64,000 nucleotides of DNA from an uncultured bacterium (GTDB lineage: Bacteria; Desulfobacterota; GWC2-55-46): assembly GCA_905339405.1 (NCBI GenBank), contig CAJPGC010000028.1, positions 1 through 64,000 on the forward strand. The letters run 5' to 3'. The stretch's first letter is position 1. The number at the start of each line of letters is the position of its first letter. The position numbers and the translations under genes are program-made. The notes beneath the pieces were generated by a model, which did no database searches, was not told where the DNA came from, and saw only the letters and a program-made list of their open reading frames with translations. This document shows, piece after piece, positions 17,957-26,873 of the stretch.

Positions 17957-18835
17957 TTAGAGGCTCCTGTCAAAGGGGCGGAGCCACCCCTGGAAAAGCC
18001 TTGTAATTGGCCCGGGCCTGCTGTTGCCGACTTTGGCCGTGCCGATTTTGACGAGAGGGACGGCTTCGGTTATCGAGTTGGTAAGAAATGCTTCGTCGGC
18101 TTCTTCGAGGGCCTTTATCGAAAGCGGCCCTTCTGAAAAAGGTATGCCGTGCTCTTTTGCGAGCCGTTTGACTTCCCCCCTTATGACGCCTGGCAGAAGG
18201 CCCGTGGAGCGGCCTGAGGCCAGGGCGGGCGTCATCAACCGGCCGCCTTTCACTGCGAAGACGTTGGAAGAGCCCCCTTCGGTGAGTTGGCCGTCCTTCG
18301 TGAAGAGAGCCTCAAAGGCCCCGGCTTTGGCGGCTTCGATCTTCGCGAGGACGCTGGCGATATAGTTAAGGGACTTTACGCCCGGCAGGGCAGGGGAGAT
18401 GTCTGAAACAAGGATTGCCTTGACGCCCTTTTTACGGAGGACCGCGAGGGCCGCTTCATCTATTTTTCTGGTGACGATTATGGTCGTGGGGAGGATGCCT
18501 TTCGCCGGAAGGTGGCTGCCCCTGTCGGCCCCTCTCGTGACGATGAGCTTGACGCTGGCTTCGCCTTCCTCCAGCCGGTTTTTCCTGAGGAGAGTCTCTA
18601 TCGCTCCGGCCAGCGCCTCTTCCACGAATGGCCTCAGCGAAGGTATGTCCATGTGAAGGGCTCTTGCGCCCTGAAGGAGCCTCTTTATGTGCTCATTCAG
18701 GAAGAGCGGCTTTCCATCGACGGCCTTCAGCGTTTCGAAGAGTCCGTCTCCGTAGTTGAGGCCCCTGTCGAATACGCTGACGGAGGCCTTTGAGGCGTCA
18801 ACGAGCTTTTTGTTCAGGTATACGTATTCCTTCAT
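17957..18835 (-). CDS. pabC: Aminodeoxychorismate lyase-type PLP enzyme (class IV aminotransferase fold)
   Basis: The 292-residue protein has FDRGLNYGDGLFETLKA, KSLNYIASVLAK (PLP lysine) and EALFTKDGQLTEGGSSNVFAVK, the fold-type IV PLP signature. Its start overlaps the pabB stop (TGATG), so it most likely releases p-aminobenzoate and pyruvate from the PabB product for folate synthesis. D-amino-acid and branched-chain transaminases share the fold; the assignment rests on the neighbour. Confidence 0.83.
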   Translation of the reverse strand: MKEYVYLNKKLVDASKASVSVFDRGLNYGDGLFETLKAVDGKPLFLNEHIKRLLQGARALHMDIPSLRPFVEEALAGAIETLLRKNRLEEGEASVKLIVTRGADRGSHLPAKGILPTTIIVTRKIDEAALAVLRKKGVKAILVSDISPALPGVKSLNYIASVLAKIEAAKAGAFEALFTKDGQLTEGGSSNVFAVKGGRLMTPALASGRSTGLLPGVIRGEVKRLAKEHGIPFSEGPLSIKALEEADEAFLTNSITEAVPLVKIGTAKVGNSRPGPITRLFQGWLRPFDRSL

Positions 18836-20133
18836 CAGGCAACCCCCAGCGCTCTCAGGAAGTCCTGCGCCTTTAAGATGGTCTCGTCGTATTCGTCTTC
18901 AGGGACAGAGTCAGCGACGATGCCGCCGCCGACGCTAAGGTGAAGACGTCCGTCCTTGTAAAGCGCGGTCCTTATCGCGACCGAGACTTCAGCCGCCCCT
19001 GAAGCGTCGAACCAGCCGATGCCTCCCGTATATATCGAACGGGCGGTCTTCTCGATCTCGTCTATTATCTGCATGGCCCGCACTTTGGGGGCCCCCGTGA
19101 TTGACCCGCCCGGGAAGAGCGCCCTCAAGGCCGCAGGAGAATCCATTGAGGCGAGTTTTCCTCTTATTGTCGAGACCATGTGGTGCAGGTGCGGGTATGT
19201 GACTATCTCCTCGAAAGATGAGACCTCTACAGAGCCGGGCAGGCAGACCTTGCCGAGGTCGTTTCTTTCGAGGTCTACTATCATGACGTGCTCGGCACGC
19301 TCCTTGCGGCTTGCTCGCAGCTCCTCAACAAGCGCCTTGTCCTCGACAGGGCCGCTTCCGCGCTTCCTGGTGCCCTTTATGGGGCAGGTCTCGGCGACGC
19401 CACCAGCGACCCTCAGGAGGCACTCCGGAGAATTGGAGATTATCTGGAAGCCGCCGAAGTCGAGATACGAGCTCATCGGCGCGGGATGCGTCTCGAGGAG
19501 CTTCATGTAAAGTGCGAACGGGTCGCCTTTCCATTCAATCGTTAACCTGTGCGAGAGGTTTATCTGGTAGATGTCGCCTGAGCCGATGTACTCTTTCGCT
19601 TTCCTGACCGACGCCATGTACTCTTCTTTTGAAGTGTCTGAGGAGAACCCTTTTGCCTTCGGTATGACGGCAGATTCAAAAGACGGCGCTGCTTCGAGCA
19701 GCTCTTTGTAAAGGGCCATTCTTTCCGGAGAAGCTGAGCGCGAAGCAAGATATCCCGCGCGCTCCTCGTGGTCGTATACGAATACCGGGTCGTAGAGCCC
19801 GCCCATGAAAAGAGGTATTTCGGGGCCGTCCTTTTTCCTGAATTTGAGGCCCGGCTCGACAATGCCCTTGAGGTCGTATGAGAAGTACGCGACGGCTCCC
19901 GAGGTGAAGGGGAACGGGCCTTTCTTGCTGCCACCGAGTCCGGCGATGGCACTGGAGAGGGCCTCGAAAGGGTCCGCTCCTTCGGCAACATCTATGGAAA
20001 GCGGGCCTGCTCCTGCGTAGGAATATCTCCTGCCTGTCTCGCCTTTTCCTGAAAAGAGAAAAGGACGGCCCAGCTTTTTGAGGGCGAGGAATGCCGCCTC
20101 TGGAGTGATGCCTTTTAATTGTTCGATGCGCAT
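18835..20133 (-). CDS. pabB: Aminodeoxychorismate synthase component I
   Basis: The enzyme aminates chorismate to 4-amino-4-deoxychorismate. The 432-residue product has the chorismate-binding domain: SGDIYQINLSHRL, CPIKGTRKRG (PIKGT is the PabB version of the TrpE PIAGT motif), HVMIVDLERNDLGKV and FPGGSITGAPKVRAM. No glutamine amidotransferase partner (PabA) is in the window. The ORF track runs much further upstream as an open frame antisense to ispG; I use the ATG at MRIEQLK, although no clear SD is visible. Confidence 0.87.
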   Translation of the reverse strand: MRIEQLKGITPEAAFLALKKLGRPFLFSGKGETGRRYSYAGAGPLSIDVAEGADPFEALSSAIAGLGGSKKGPFPFTSGAVAYFSYDLKGIVEPGLKFRKKDGPEIPLFMGGLYDPVFVYDHEERAGYLASRSASPERMALYKELLEAAPSFESAVIPKAKGFSSDTSKEEYMASVRKAKEYIGSGDIYQINLSHRLTIEWKGDPFALYMKLLETHPAPMSSYLDFGGFQIISNSPECLLRVAGGVAETCPIKGTRKRGSGPVEDKALVEELRASRKERAEHVMIVDLERNDLGKVCLPGSVEVSSFEEIVTYPHLHHMVSTIRGKLASMDSPAALRALFPGGSITGAPKVRAMQIIDEIEKTARSIYTGGIGWFDASGAAEVSVAIRTALYKDGRLHLSVGGGIVADSVPEDEYDETILKAQDFLRALGVA

Positions 20134-20226
20134 GAAATGGAAGGATAATACGCTTTCGTGCCTCTGGTCAAGGGCGCCATCATTATGTGGTGAAAATGGA
20201 GCCTGGTTATAGTATATTTGTCGGAT

Positions 20227-21294
20227 ATGGCCAGAAGAATTACAAGACAATTGAACATCGGCGGCGTCAAGGTCGGCGGCGACTCTCCGGTCACATTGCA
20301 GTCGATGACGAACACAGACACCTCTGACGTAGCCTCGACCGTCGCGCAGATAAAGGCCCTTGAAGAGGCAGGTTGCGAGATAATCCGCGTTGCAGTCCCT
20401 GACATGGGCTCTGCAGAAGCCATAGGCGAGATAAAAAGGTCGATATCCATCCCGCTTATCGCGGACATCCATTTCGACTGGAGACTCGCGATAAAATGCC
20501 TCGAGGGCGGGATAGACTGCCTGCGGATAAACCCCGGCAACATAGGCGACCGCGACAGGATAAGGCAGGTTGTAAAGGGCGCGGCCGCCCGTGGCGTGCC
20601 GATACGGATAGGCGTAAACGCCGGTTCGCTCGAAAAGGACATTCTCGCCCGCTACGGCCACCCCACGGCCGAGGCGCTCGTCGAGAGCGCGATGCGCCAT
20701 ATTTCGATACTCGAAGAGATGGACTTCCGCGACATAAAGGTTTCTCTCAAGGCCTCGAGCGTGCCGTTGACCGTGAAGAGCTACAGGCTGCTGGCGAAAG
20801 AGGTAGACTACCCGTTCCACATCGGCATAACCGAAGCCGGCACGCTCTTTTCCGGCGCTATAAAATCAGCGGCAGGTCTCGGCATACTCCTTTCGGAAGG
20901 CATCGGAGACACCATGCGCGTCTCCCTTACCGGAGATCCGGTGGACGAGGTGAGGGCCGGATGGGAGATACTGAAGGCCCTCGAGATGCGTAAGCGCGGG
21001 GCTACGATAATCTCCTGCCCGACCTGCGGCAGGCTCAAGTTCAACAGCATAGCCATAGCGAAGGAGATAGAGACGAGGCTCGCCAACCTGAAAGAGTCGG
21101 TCAAGGTGGCGATAATGGGTTGCGTCGTAAACGGCCCGGGAGAGGCTATTGAGGCCGACATAGGCATTGCCGGAGGCGACGGCGCGGGGATGCTCTATGT
21201 CAAAGGCAAGCAGGTCAGGAAAGTAAAAGAGGAAGAGATCGTAAAAACTGTGCTCGAAGAGGTCGACAGGCTGCTCGCCGAACGGAAAAACTGA
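20227..21294 (+). CDS. ispG: 4-hydroxy-3-methylbut-2-enyl diphosphate synthase (IspG)
   Basis: IspG is the [4Fe-4S] enzyme of the MEP isoprenoid pathway that converts MEcPP to HMBPP. The product has GDSPVTLQSMTNTDT, IADIHFDWRLA, CLRINPGNIG and the C-terminal cluster ligands CPTCGRLKFN and MGCVVNGPGEA. The length of about 355 is typical for the bacterial form. I use the ATG; the ORF track begins at a TTG nine nt earlier. A TATAGT-like -10 lies only about 15 nt upstream, so the leader may be very short. Divergent from pabB. Confidence 0.93.
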   Translation: MARRITRQLNIGGVKVGGDSPVTLQSMTNTDTSDVASTVAQIKALEEAGCEIIRVAVPDMGSAEAIGEIKRSISIPLIADIHFDWRLAIKCLEGGIDCLRINPGNIGDRDRIRQVVKGAAARGVPIRIGVNAGSLEKDILARYGHPTAEALVESAMRHISILEEMDFRDIKVSLKASSVPLTVKSYRLLAKEVDYPFHIGITEAGTLFSGAIKSAAGLGILLSEGIGDTMRVSLTGDPVDEVRAGWEILKALEMRKRGATIISCPTCGRLKFNSIAIAKEIETRLANLKESVKVAIMGCVVNGPGEAIEADIGIAGGDGAGMLYVKGKQVRKVKEEEIVKTVLEEVDRLLAERKN

Positions 21295-21295
21295 T

Positions 21296-21727
21296 ATGGA
21301 TAAGTTCATTCTTCACGAGCGCCTCGTCAACGACACAGTCGAGGTCATGGACTTGAGGGTCTGCCGCGTCCTCCTCATGAATGATTCGAGTTTCCTTTGG
21401 CTCATACTCGTGCCGATGCGCCCGGGTGTTACAGAACTGCACGAGCTTTCAAAAGAGGACAGGGGCGTCCTTATCGAGGAGACCGCCTCCGCGTCGGCCG
21501 CCATAAGCGCCGCCTTCAGCCCGGACAAGATAAACATCGGCAGCCTCGGCAACCTCGTCTCCCAGCTCCATGTGCACGTAGTGGGCCGGAAAAAGACAGA
21601 CCGCGCCTGGCCAGGCCCAGTCTGGGGAAGCGGGCCTTCCGTGCCTTATTCCCCTGAACTGCTCGAAAAGACGCTCTTCGCCTTGAGGGCCGCCCTCCGG
21701 AAAGAACTCTCCTCCTCCGCTCCTTGA
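21296..21727 (+). CDS. HIT-family nucleotide hydrolase
   Basis: HIT proteins hydrolyse dinucleoside polyphosphates or nucleoside phosphoramidates. The 143-residue product has KINIGSLGNLVSQLHVHVVG followed by RKKTDRAWPGPVWG. The motif reads Q-x-H-x-H, so the first histidine of H-x-H-x-H is replaced by glutamine while the catalytic histidine remains; I recall this pattern from bacterial homologues. It starts 2 nt after the ispG stop, so the two are co-transcribed. The substrate is not predictable. Confidence 0.85.
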   Translation: MDKFILHERLVNDTVEVMDLRVCRVLLMNDSSFLWLILVPMRPGVTELHELSKEDRGVLIEETASASAAISAAFSPDKINIGSLGNLVSQLHVHVVGRKKTDRAWPGPVWGSGPSVPYSPELLEKTLFALRAALRKELSSSAP

Positions 21728-21751
21728 CATCAGTTGTGCCGGTTATACAAT
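21724..21751 (+). promoter_or_regulatory. Strong sigma70-type promoter ahead of the alcohol dehydrogenase
   Basis: TTGACA (6/6) and TACAAT (5/6) are separated by 16 nt, overlapping the end of the HIT gene. Transcription would start near 21758, upstream of the hairpin-T-run at 21775 and of the dehydrogenase ATG. Confidence 0.7.
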
Positions 21752-21774
21752 CAAATCAGAGGAATGGATTGACC

Positions 21775-21797
21775 AGGGGGCCTCAAGCCCCTTTTTT
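21775..21797 (+). terminator. Terminator for ispG-HIT, or attenuator in the ADH leader
   Basis: GGGGC / GCCCC with CTCAA loop, extended by A-T and G-T pairs, is followed by six T. Because it lies between the predicted ADH promoter and the ADH start codon, it would have to be read through by transcripts from that promoter. Confidence 0.7.
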
Positions 21798-21819
21798 GCT
21801 TTCAGAACGGAGGCAAGCC

Positions 21820-22860
21820 ATGAAAGCTCTCGTATATCACGGCCCCGGCAAAAAGGCCTGGGAAGAGCGGCCCATGCCGAAGCTTGAAGACGAAAAAGAC
21901 GCGATTGTGAAAGTGCTGAAGACGACAATCTGCGGCACTGACCTGCACATAATGAAAGGCGACGTGCCCGAAGTGACCGACGGGCGCGTGCTGGGACACG
22001 AAGGAGTTGGCGTCGTGGAGAAGACCGGCAAATCGGTCGGAAACTTCAAACCCGGTGACAGGGTGCTCATCTCATGCATCACCTCTGACGGGACCTGCGA
22101 GTTCTGCAAGAAGGGGATGTACTCTCATTGCGTCAACGGTGGCTGGATACTCGGCCACACCATAGATGGCACGCAGGCCGAGTACGTGAGGATACCGTAC
22201 GCCGACACCAGCCTCTACGCGATACCTGAAGGGCTGAACGAGGACGCTTTCGTAATGCTATCGGACATCTTCCCTACGGCATTCGAGTGCGGCGTGCTGA
22301 ACGGCCGCATAAAGCCAGGAGACACCGTAGCAATAGTCGGCGCGGGGCCTGTGGGGCTCGCCTCCCTCCTTACGGCGAAGTTTTACTCACCGTCGCGCAT
22401 AATGATGATAGACGTGGACGAGGGGAGGCTTGCCGTGGCAAGGGAGCTGGGCGCGACCGACGTCGTTAACAGCGCCGAGGGCCCGGCAATTGAAAAGGTA
22501 ATGGAGCTCACCGGAGAGCGGGGAGTGGACGTCGCGATAGAGGCCGTGGGGTCGCCCGTGACCTTCGGGATATGCGAGGCGATAGTGGCCGCCGGAGGGC
22601 ACATAGCAAATATCGGCGTCTTCGGCCAGAGCGTGGACCTCCACATGGAGAGGCTCTGGTCTCACAACATAACCCTGACCACCAGGCTCGTCGACACCGT
22701 CACGACGCCCATGCTCCTGAAGAGCGTCGAGTCCGGCACGCTCCACCCCGAGCGTCTGGTGACGCACCACTTCGCCTTGAGCGACATCATGGACGCCTAT
22801 GAGACTTTCTCCAACGCCAGGAAGGAGAAGGCCCTGAAGGTGGTGCTCGAGAACAGGTAG
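21820..22860 (+). CDS. Zinc-dependent alcohol dehydrogenase family protein
   Basis: This is a medium-chain dehydrogenase that oxidises alcohols with NAD(P)+. The 346-residue product shows CGTDLHIMKGD and GHEGVG (catalytic zinc) and the Rossmann turn VAIVGAGPVGLASL. The structural-zinc lobe reads SDGTCEFCKKGMYSHC. Three of the four usual cysteines are present and the first is aspartate, so that site may be altered or use Asp. The ATG follows CGGAGG by 8 nt; the ORF-track start is upstream and lacks homology. Its substrate is unknown. Confidence 0.88.
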   Translation: MKALVYHGPGKKAWEERPMPKLEDEKDAIVKVLKTTICGTDLHIMKGDVPEVTDGRVLGHEGVGVVEKTGKSVGNFKPGDRVLISCITSDGTCEFCKKGMYSHCVNGGWILGHTIDGTQAEYVRIPYADTSLYAIPEGLNEDAFVMLSDIFPTAFECGVLNGRIKPGDTVAIVGAGPVGLASLLTAKFYSPSRIMMIDVDEGRLAVARELGATDVVNSAEGPAIEKVMELTGERGVDVAIEAVGSPVTFGICEAIVAAGGHIANIGVFGQSVDLHMERLWSHNITLTTRLVDTVTTPMLLKSVESGTLHPERLVTHHFALSDIMDAYETFSNARKEKALKVVLENR

Positions 22861-22863
22861 AAA

Positions 22864-22892
22864 AGAGGCCCGAAAGGGCCTCTTCCTTTTTC
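22864..22892 (+). terminator. Terminator after the alcohol dehydrogenase
   Basis: AGAGGCCC-GAAA-GGGCCTCT with a T-rich tail (TTCCTTTTT) lies 3 nt past the stop. Confidence 0.88.
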
Positions 22893-22913
22893 GCCTTCCT
22901 TCCCAGAATACTC

Positions 22914-22943
22914 TTGGAATGTCATCCCTGTCTGAGGTACAAT
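22914..22943 (+). promoter_or_regulatory. Candidate promoter for the ABC-F gene
   Basis: TTGGAA and TACAAT are spaced 18 nt apart. The predicted start is about 30 nt before the ABC-F ATG. It follows directly on the previous terminator, so an independent promoter is expected here. Confidence 0.5.
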
Positions 22944-22980
22944 AATAAATTAATCTTCAATTCAATTCGGACGGAAAATC

Positions 22981-24840
22981 ATGCTGAAAGTAAACAATCT
23001 CTGCAAGCAATACGGCCCACAGGTGCTCTTCGAGGACGTCTCGTTCAGCCTTACACAGGGCGAGAAGGTCGGTCTCGTAGGCAGGAACGGACATGGCAAG
23101 TCCACTCTTTTCAAGATTATACTCGGCCAGGAAGAGGCCGACTCCGGCGAAGTCTCGGTGCCGAAGTACTACAGGACGGGCCACCTTTCCCAGCGGATAG
23201 ACTTCGCTGAGCCCACCGTCATCAAGGAGGCCTGCCTGGGCCTGCCGCACAACGAGGACGGGATAGACGAGACCTACAAGGCTGAAGCAATCCTCATGGG
23301 TTTGGGGATAGGGGAGGAGCTTTTCGAGAGCAGCCCGTTGAGCCTATCGGGCGGCTATCAGGTAAGGCTCAACCTCGCGAAGGTGCTGGTCTCGGGCCCT
23401 GACCTCCTGCTGCTCGACGAGCCCACTAACTACCTTGACATCGTCTCGGCGAGATGGCTGGAGAGGTTCCTTCGCGAATGGAAAGGCGAGCTCATCATGA
23501 TAACCCACGACAGGGGCTTCATGGATGCCGTTACCACCCACACGATGGCAATACACCGCTGCAAGGTCAGGAAGGTGCAGGGGCCGACCTCGAAGCTCTA
23601 TGAGCAGATATTGACCGAAGAGGAGACCTACGAGCAGACCAGGCTCAACGAGGAGAAGAAGAGGGCCGATGTTGAGCGCTTCATCGCGCGGTTCAGGGCT
23701 TCCGCCACGAAGGCCTCTGCCGTGCAGTCCAGGGTTAAGGCCCTGGAGAAGAAGGGGAAGCTCGAGGAGCTCAGGGACATAAAGAACCTAGACTTCGCCT
23801 TCAACGCGGCCCCGTTCCAGAGCAAGTACCTCCTCGAGGCGAGGGATCTTACCTTCGGCTACGGAGGCGACAGCCCGCTTCTAATAAACGGCTTGAGCTT
23901 CACGGCCGCCAAGGGCGACAGGATAGGCGTCATCGGCAAGAACGGCAGGGGCAAGTCGACGCTTTTGAACCTCCTGAACGGCGAGCTCAAGCCCTTGAAC
24001 GGGGACGTCAACGTAAACCAGAACACAAGGACGGCCTTCTTCGGCCAGACGAACATAGACAGGCTCACGAAAGCGAATACGGTCGAGCAGGAGCTCATGA
24101 ACGCGCACCCTGCCTGCACGCGCGGCATCGCCAGAAAGATATGCGGGTCGATGATGTTCGAGGGGGACAACGCCCTCAAGAAGATAGAGGTCCTTTCCGG
24201 CGGCGAGAGGGCCAGGGTCCTTCTGGGCAAGCTCCTCGTCTGCCCGGCAAACCTCCTTTTGCTTGACGAGCCGACCAACCACCTCGACATGGATTCCATC
24301 GACTCTCTCATCGAGGCCATAGACGCCTTCAGCGGCGCGGCCCTGATGGTCACGCACAGCGAGCTCATGCTGGACGCGCTGGCAACCCGCCTCATAATCT
24401 TCGACGGCGGGACCGTGTCGCTCTTTGAGGGCGGCTACAGGGAGTTCCTGGAGAAGGTCGGCTGGGAGAGCGAGGCCGCCGAGGACAAGAGCGCCAGGAA
24501 GCCCAAGGCGGCAAAGGGCGTCAACAGGAAGGAACTAAGGAAGCTCAGGGCCGATCTTTCAGCTGAAAAGACCAGGGTCATCGGCCCGATACAGAAGAGG
24601 ATAGCCGCCATAGAAGGCTCCATCGTAGAGACTGAAAAGCTGGCCGAATCCGAGAACAGGCTGCTTTTGGCGGCCTCAGAGGCGGTTGCGGCCGAGGCGA
24701 TAAGCGTTCATTCAAAGGCTTACCATGACGCGATGGGGCAGATGGACAGCCTCTTCGATGAGCTTGAGACGCTCACGGCGGAGCTGGAGTCGAAGACGGC
24801 CGAGTTCGACCAGAGGCTGCGTGAAGCGGGTTTCGAATAG
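22981..24840 (+). CDS. ABC-F family ATPase (Uup/EttA-like)
   Basis: ABC-F proteins have two ATPase domains and no membrane domain, and act on ribosomes or in DNA maintenance. The 619-residue product has Walker A sites GRNGHGKST and GKNGRGKST, signatures LSGGYQVR and LSGGERAR, and two LLLDEPTN Walker B regions. A linker rich in charged residues separates them, and the C-terminal 110 residues are coiled coil (RKELRKLRADLSAEKTRVIG), as in Uup. No antibiotic-resistance role can be inferred. Confidence 0.9.
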   Translation: MLKVNNLCKQYGPQVLFEDVSFSLTQGEKVGLVGRNGHGKSTLFKIILGQEEADSGEVSVPKYYRTGHLSQRIDFAEPTVIKEACLGLPHNEDGIDETYKAEAILMGLGIGEELFESSPLSLSGGYQVRLNLAKVLVSGPDLLLLDEPTNYLDIVSARWLERFLREWKGELIMITHDRGFMDAVTTHTMAIHRCKVRKVQGPTSKLYEQILTEEETYEQTRLNEEKKRADVERFIARFRASATKASAVQSRVKALEKKGKLEELRDIKNLDFAFNAAPFQSKYLLEARDLTFGYGGDSPLLINGLSFTAAKGDRIGVIGKNGRGKSTLLNLLNGELKPLNGDVNVNQNTRTAFFGQTNIDRLTKANTVEQELMNAHPACTRGIARKICGSMMFEGDNALKKIEVLSGGERARVLLGKLLVCPANLLLLDEPTNHLDMDSIDSLIEAIDAFSGAALMVTHSELMLDALATRLIIFDGGTVSLFEGGYREFLEKVGWESEAAEDKSARKPKAAKGVNRKELRKLRADLSAEKTRVIGPIQKRIAAIEGSIVETEKLAESENRLLLAASEAVAAEAISVHSKAYHDAMGQMDSLFDELETLTAELESKTAEFDQRLREAGFE

Positions 24841-24855
24841 AGCTGAAATGGAAAA

Positions 24856-24886
24856 GGGGGCTGCCGCCAGGCAGCCCCCTTTTTTT
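24856..24886 (+). terminator. Terminator after the ABC-F gene
   Basis: GGGGGCTGCC-GCCA-GGCAGCCCCC followed by seven T. It ends 20 nt before the convergent USP gene; on the minus strand it lacks a T-run. Confidence 0.93.
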
Positions 24887-24905
24887 ATTCAGGCCAGTCT
24901 TTTTT

Positions 24906-25343
24906 TCAGAATACCCAGAGTACCGGGCATGGAGATTTTCTCGTGACGTTGTCCGTTATGCTTCCGGCGAAGAGCTTGCCTATGGGCGAATACCGGTGCG
25001 TGGACATTATTATCAGGTCGGCCCCTCTCTCTTCGGCGACGGCGACTATCTCGTGCGAGGCGTCTCCTTCGCGCAGGAGGGTGTCCACATGGGCCGCGCC
25101 GAGCGTCTTGAGCTTTTCGGCGGCGCTTTCAAGGATTGCCCTTCCTTCACTGAGCCATTCCTTATGGATGGTGTCCCATTCCGGAGAATTAGTGACAAGG
25201 TGGCCGGCGCGGTGCCATTTCTCAGTGATATGCAGGAGCGTTATCTTGGCTCCCGAGACCTTGCTGAGATAGGCCGCGTGCTTGAGCGACTTTTCAGAGA
25301 GCTCAGTTCCGTCGATGGGGCAGACTACCGTTTTATATTCCAT
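24906..25343 (-). CDS. Universal stress protein (UspA fold)
   Basis: USPs are small cytosolic stress or nucleotide-binding proteins. The 145-residue product begins MEYKTVVCPIDGTELSEKSL and ends GSITDNVTRKSPCPVLWVF, the UspA frame. The usual G-x2-G before x9-G-S is replaced by STHRYSPIG, so ATP binding is uncertain. GAGG lies 5 nt before this ATG; the ORF-track GTG is two codons earlier. It follows the NNP transporter on the same strand, separated by a 9-bp hairpin. Confidence 0.88.
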   Translation of the reverse strand: MEYKTVVCPIDGTELSEKSLKHAAYLSKVSGAKITLLHITEKWHRAGHLVTNSPEWDTIHKEWLSEGRAILESAAEKLKTLGAAHVDTLLREGDASHEIVAVAEERGADLIIMSTHRYSPIGKLFAGSITDNVTRKSPCPVLWVF

Positions 25344-25363
25344 ACGCACCTCAGGGTATTTTA

Positions 25364-25396
25364 GGCGCCGGCAAGCCCGTTAAGGCCGCCGGCGCC
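25364..25396 (-). other. Intergenic inverted repeat between transporter and USP genes
   Basis: Perfect arms GGCGCCGGC and GCCGGCGCC with a 15-nt loop lie between the NNP transporter stop and the USP start. No T-run follows on the minus strand. It could separate the two messages by processing or partial termination. Confidence 0.5.
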
Positions 25397-25408
25397 GTTT
25401 TTGGCGTA

Positions 25409-26632
25409 TCAGTAGACGCTCTTCGCTTCGGAGAGCGCCTTGCCGCCCTTGCCGACCCAGGTGGTCGTCCAGCGGCGCTGGACAACCCTCATGACGAGGA
25501 ACACTACAGCGGCAAGTACGATGAAGGCTATGAACCCGGATGCGAAAGAGCCGGTGTACTGCTTGGACAGGCCCATCGCGTTGGGGATGAAAGCGCCGCC
25601 CAGGGCCCCTATCTCACCTATCATGCTTCCGGCCACGGCCGTGGTCGTGGGCCAGCGCAGCGGCACGAGCTGGAAGAGCGAGCCGTTGCCCATTCCGAGG
25701 AAGGCGAAGCAGATCATGAACAGCCCCGTCGTTACCGTGAGGGAGGGAGCGCCGCTCAGCAGGAGCATGACTACGATGACGCCTATGAATACCAGCGTCA
25801 GGGAGTTGATGCCGCCCCATTTGTCGGAGATGTAGCCGCCCACTATCCTGATGGCGCTGCCCATTACCGCCGCGAGCATCGTAAGCTGTCCGGCCTGTAC
25901 CTTTGTGACGCCGAACTGGTCATGGAAGAAAGTGGGCAGGAAGTTTGCCAGCCCGATGAAGCCGCCGAAGGTTATGATGTAGATGGCGTTGAACATCCAG
26001 CCGTCTTTTTCAACAAGGCAGCTGACAAGCTCTTTCAAGGTGTGGTGCTCCCTGTCAGGGGGCTCCTTGGCGAAGATAAGCATTATGAGGAAAGGCAGGA
26101 GCATCGTGAGTGCCGCGAAGCCGTAAACCGTCTGCCAGCCGTACTTCATCGCCAACGGAGGCGCGAAGAGCACCGCGAGGACCGTTCCGCTGTTGCCTGC
26201 TCCGGCTATACCCATCGCAAGACCCTTGTACTGCGGGGGGAACCATCCCGAACCGAGCGAGAGGGCGACGCCGAAAGACGCGCCTGCTATGCCGAGGAGG
26301 ATACCCATCGCCAGGACGTCGTCGTAGGTGTTGACAGCGTAGTACCCGTACAGCATCGCAACCAGTATCAGGCCCATCTCGACCAGGGCCGCGTTTTTCC
26401 TGCCGATGTACTGCGCCATGACGCCGAGAGGGAAACGCATGAGGGCGCCGGCCATGATGGGTATTGATATCATGAAGCCTTTTTGCGCCGGTGAAAGGTT
26501 GAACGCTTCGCTTATGAAGGGGGCCATGGCTCCGTTAAGAACCCAGATCGCAAAACAGAAGTCGAAATACAGAAATGAAGCAATGAGCGTCGGCACGTGG
26601 CCTGCTTTAGCGAACGCTTTCCAGTTTGCCAT
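25409..26632 (-). CDS. Nitrate/nitrite transporter, NNP family (NarK1-like)
   Basis: This is a 12-helix major facilitator that moves nitrate or nitrite across the inner membrane. The 407-residue product has FDFCFAIWVLNGAMAPFI in TM1, a conserved arginine in ALMRFPLGVMAQYIG, and the NNP signatures GIAGAGNSGTVLAVLF and FAFLGMGNGSLFQLVP. NarK1-type members are thought to be nitrate:proton symporters. AAAGGAG precedes the ATG. The leader upstream is long and structured. Substrate and direction are inferred from family and context. Confidence 0.88.
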   Translation of the reverse strand: MANWKAFAKAGHVPTLIASFLYFDFCFAIWVLNGAMAPFISEAFNLSPAQKGFMISIPIMAGALMRFPLGVMAQYIGRKNAALVEMGLILVAMLYGYYAVNTYDDVLAMGILLGIAGASFGVALSLGSGWFPPQYKGLAMGIAGAGNSGTVLAVLFAPPLAMKYGWQTVYGFAALTMLLPFLIMLIFAKEPPDREHHTLKELVSCLVEKDGWMFNAIYIITFGGFIGLANFLPTFFHDQFGVTKVQAGQLTMLAAVMGSAIRIVGGYISDKWGGINSLTLVFIGVIVVMLLLSGAPSLTVTTGLFMICFAFLGMGNGSLFQLVPLRWPTTTAVAGSMIGEIGALGGAFIPNAMGLSKQYTGSFASGFIAFIVLAAVVFLVMRVVQRRWTTTWVGKGGKALSEAKSVY

Positions 26633-26844
26633 TTCTCTCTCCTTTGGAATTTGACGTGGCGGCTTTGAAACAGAAGGGAATTAAAGCGCCAAAAGAGAGC
26701 CGTATTTTTTTGGATGGATTATTGCTGGTTGCGCAGGCGCCAGGAAACGCGAGTGACCCCTGAAATATCAGCACTAAGCCAAAAAAATGCGACTGTGCCT
26801 TTCGGGTAACTCATCGTTATATCCTGAGCGGTAGATATAGCGGT

Positions 26845-26873
26845 GAGGAAGTGAATTCCCCATTCACTTCTTC
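26845..26873. repeat. Inverted repeat, 12-bp arms
   Basis: GAGGAAGTGAAT and ATTCACTTCTTC (one G-T pair on the + strand) flank a TCCCC loop. It lies in the leader/upstream region of the minus-strand NNP transporter. Confidence 0.7.

Noticed and set aside
20134-20820. Long N-terminal extension of the pabB ORF in the ORF track
   Set aside because: The extension is antisense to ispG and has no homology to chorismate-binding enzymes. PabB homology begins near MRIEQLK.
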